Source: Deltaproteobacteria bacterium (lineage in GTDB: Bacteria; Desulfobacterota; DSM-4660; Desulfatiglandales; B25-G16). From it: a DNA stretch of 7,847 bases. The position numbers were made by a program, and so were the translations under genes. The stretch lies in the NCBI GenBank assembly GCA_019308645.1, contig JAFDHR010000102.1:1-7847 (forward strand), in the 5' to 3' direction. This document shows positions 6,277 to 7,847 of this stretch, piece by piece. The stretch's first letter is position 1. Every line of letters begins with the position of its first letter. Below the pieces are notes generated by a model that saw only the letters and a list, made by a program, of their open reading frames with translations, had not been told where the DNA came from and made no database searches.

Positions 6277-7665
6277 TTATTCTATTTGCAGTTTTTTTCT
6301 GCGGTAGCGGAAGGTGTGGTGGTTTATGTTAAGGAGCCTGGCGGCCTTACTCTCATTGCCTCCAGCCATCTTTAGGGCCTCTTCAATGTAATATTTTTCC
6401 AAGGACTCTTGAGCTGAGGAAAGGTTAATACCTGCTGGAGGAATTGGCGGAAAGCCAGTTTCACTTTTGGCGTGTTCGGGTACCTCATTCTTATTTACCA
6501 CTGCTATCCCCAGATCATGGATCGTTAACTCCGGTCCTGTGCCGGTGAGTACCCCTCTTTCAATGAGGTTTTTTAACTCACGAACATTACCGGTCCACCG
6601 GCGGGCCATCAAGGAACTCTCAGCCTGTGAAGAAATGCCGGTAAATTTCTTGGAAAATTTCTTGGAAAATTCATACAGGAAATGCTTTGCAAGTGGGATA
6701 ATATCATCACAGCGTTCATTTAATGACGGAATCTGTACGGTAATAACTCCCAACCGAAAATAAAGATCTTTTCTGAATAGGCCTTTTTCTATCAGACTTT
6801 CTACATCCTTGTTTGTTGCTGAGACTACTCTGGTCTGAATTTGCAACTTCTTTGTCCCGCCTACCCTGTAAAATTCACCGTCTTCAAGGAACCGGAGAAG
6901 CTTTGCCTGGGCCTCCAGGCTCAAATCGCCCACCTCATCAAGAAACAGAGTTCCGTTCGCGGCACCCTCTATTAAGCCTTTTTTGCCGGACGCACTTGCT
7001 CCGCTAAAGGCCCCCCCTTCATACCCAAAGAGCTCACTTTCGATAAGATCCTTTGGGATGGCGGCACAATTCACAGTGATTAAAAGGCCCTTGAAATTAG
7101 GGCTTCTGCAATGGATGGCACTGGCAATCAATTCTTTGCCTGTCCCTGTCTCCCCAAAAATAAGAATCGGGGTGTCAGGGCTCTTGGCCACCTTGCCAAT
7201 AAAATCCATCACATCCTGGATGGCATTGCTTTCTGCTATAAAGCAGGGGAGGTTTTCTTTAAGATATTTTTCTTGGAGTATCTGGACCTCTTTCCTTAAA
7301 CTGATGGTTTCAAGGGCGTTACGAATGGTTATCTCCAAGCCATCCATATGAATAGGTTTCACTACATAATCGTAGGCCCCAAGTTTCATAGCAGAGATTA
7401 CGGTATTGATATCTTCGTAAGCGGTAATCATGATAACCAAAATATTAGGATAAAGGCTTTTGATTTTGCGAAGTGCTTCGATTCCATTCATACCTGGTAA
7501 TCCAATATCGAGAAGAACCAAGTCCGGGGGAAAGCTTTTTATAAGATCAATGGCAGTCTCGGCAGTAGGAAAGGCTTTCACCTGGTATTCGGTCTCAAGA
7601 GTCATAGTTATCCCTTCCCTTATGGTTTGTTCATCATCAACAATATATATGGAGTAAGTAACCAT
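6277..7665 (-). CDS. Sigma-54-dependent response regulator (NtrC family, receiver-AAA+-Fis HTH)
   Basis: This 462-residue cytoplasmic activator drives open-complex formation by RNA polymerase-sigma-54. The receiver domain (about 3-120) has the acidic pocket D10/D11, phospho-acceptor D53, T81 and K103. The AAA+ domain (about 143-375) has Walker A GETGTGKE (171-178), the sigma-54-contacting loop as GAFSGA rather than GAFTGA (218-223), Walker B GTLFLDE (238-244), and arginines in FRKDLYFRL (297-305). A Fis-type HTH (about 420-460) ends the protein. The ATG at 7665 has GGAG 8 nt upstream; an in-frame GTG at 7683 has no ribosome site. No histidine kinase gene is visible, so the partner is elsewhere. 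Position suggests control of the tct-kor genes downstream. Confidence 0.93.
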   Translation of the reverse strand: MVTYSIYIVDDEQTIREGITMTLETEYQVKAFPTAETAIDLIKSFPPDLVLLDIGLPGMNGIEALRKIKSLYPNILVIMITAYEDINTVISAMKLGAYDYVVKPIHMDGLEITIRNALETISLRKEVQILQEKYLKENLPCFIAESNAIQDVMDFIGKVAKSPDTPILIFGETGTGKELIASAIHCRSPNFKGLLITVNCAAIPKDLIESELFGYEGGAFSGASASGKKGLIEGAANGTLFLDEVGDLSLEAQAKLLRFLEDGEFYRVGGTKKLQIQTRVVSATNKDVESLIEKGLFRKDLYFRLGVITVQIPSLNERCDDIIPLAKHFLYEFSKKFSKKFTGISSQAESSLMARRWTGNVRELKNLIERGVLTGTGPELTIHDLGIAVVNKNEVPEHAKSETGFPPIPPAGINLSSAQESLEKYYIEEALKMAGGNESKAARLLNINHHTFRYRRKKLQIE

Positions 7666-7673
7666 ACTGTTCG

Positions 7674-7677
7674 CTCC
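7674..7677 (-). promoter_or_regulatory. Ribosome binding site deciding the regulator start
   Basis: GGAG on the minus strand lies 8 nt before the ATG at 7665 and downstream of the alternative GTG at 7683, so it favours the shorter protein. Confidence 0.6.
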
Positions 7678-7683
7678 GCTCAC

Positions 7684-7719
7684 TGGTATTTGGTATTCGT
7701 TATTTGGTATTGGTGTATT
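7684..7719. repeat. Degenerate heptamer tandem repeat (TGGTATT)
   Basis: Plus-strand TGGTATT begins at 7684, 7691 and 7705, with a degenerate unit CGTTATT at 7698 keeping the 7-bp phase. A stretched copy (TTGGTGTATT) follows. The array fills most of the gap between the upstream gene's stop and the regulator start. Confidence 0.7.
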
Positions 7720-7724
7720 CTTGC

Positions 7725-7847
7725 TTAATCTACGTCGTGCGCCTTTTTGATAGAAGCTATATAGGCATTTAGTTTTTTTGGTAATATCTCAATGATTTGT
7801 TTTATTCCGTTGATTTCAAGCGAGATTAGCCTTCGGCGTACAGCTTT
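7725..7847 (-). CDS. C-terminal 40 codons of an unrecognised gene (partial)
   Basis: One minus-strand frame is open from the window edge to a TAA at 7725; the other two frames close quickly. The peptide ends ...LPKKLNAYIASIKKAHDVD and is Lys/Ile-rich and probably helical. It does not look like the catalytic end of a histidine kinase, which would have been the expected neighbour of a response regulator. It lies 59 nt upstream of the regulator ATG on the same strand, so the two may share a transcript. Function unknown. Confidence 0.5.
   Translation of the reverse strand, partial: KAVRRRLISLEINGIKQIIEILPKKLNAYIASIKKAHDVD

Noticed and set aside
6643..6671. Tandem 12-bp repeat inside the regulator gene (encodes FSKKFSKKF)
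   Set aside because: By eye this segment has the same length as in other NtrC-family proteins, so it is a low-complexity Lys/Phe stretch rather than an insertion or a recent expansion.

Overview
The window looks like a chromosomal stretch from an anaerobic Gram-negative bacterium. Desulfobacterota (sulfate-reducing or syntrophic 'deltaproteobacteria') is my best guess. The reasons are an oxygen-sensitive 2-oxoacid:ferredoxin oxidoreductase (OFOR), a periplasm-dependent tripartite tricarboxylate transporter (TTT), and a sigma-54 enhancer-binding response regulator. The taxonomic call is inference; no marker gene is present. All recognised genes are on the minus strand, so transcription runs from high to low coordinates.

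Read in the direction of transcription: (1) 7725-7847 is the last 40 codons of an unrecognised gene. It is followed by a short array of TGGTATT-type heptamers. (2) 6277-7665 encodes an NtrC-type response regulator (receiver, AAA+ with a GAFSGA loop, Fis-type HTH). (3) 5525-6276 is a 750-bp, very AT-rich non-coding region. It holds a tandemly duplicated block of about 100 bp with CGAA-containing motifs spaced exactly 23 bp apart. Downstream of that, at 5916-5931, is the only GG-N10-GC sigma-54 promoter match I found in the region on the coding strand. I read this as an enhancer plus sigma-54 promoter for the transporter, driven by the adjacent regulator. (4) 3871-5524 and 2349-3848 encode the TTT system in the order tctC (binding protein), tctB (small membrane subunit), tctA (large membrane subunit). 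A strong hairpin follows tctC. (5) 1-2214 encodes an OFOR in the order alpha, beta, gamma; the three genes overlap by 1 and 8 nt. Gamma runs off the window edge. No small ferredoxin (delta, KorD) gene is seen.

Taken together, the locus looks like a regulated module for uptake of a carboxylate followed by ferredoxin-linked oxidative decarboxylation of a 2-oxoacid to an acyl-CoA. The imported compound and the 2-oxoacid cannot be read from the sequence. Whether kor is co-transcribed with tct is also open, because 134 bp separate tctA from the preferred korA start. The most interesting part is the duplicated, 23-bp-phased motif array with its sigma-54 promoter. I see no CRISPR array, tRNA, rRNA, insertion sequence or integrase.
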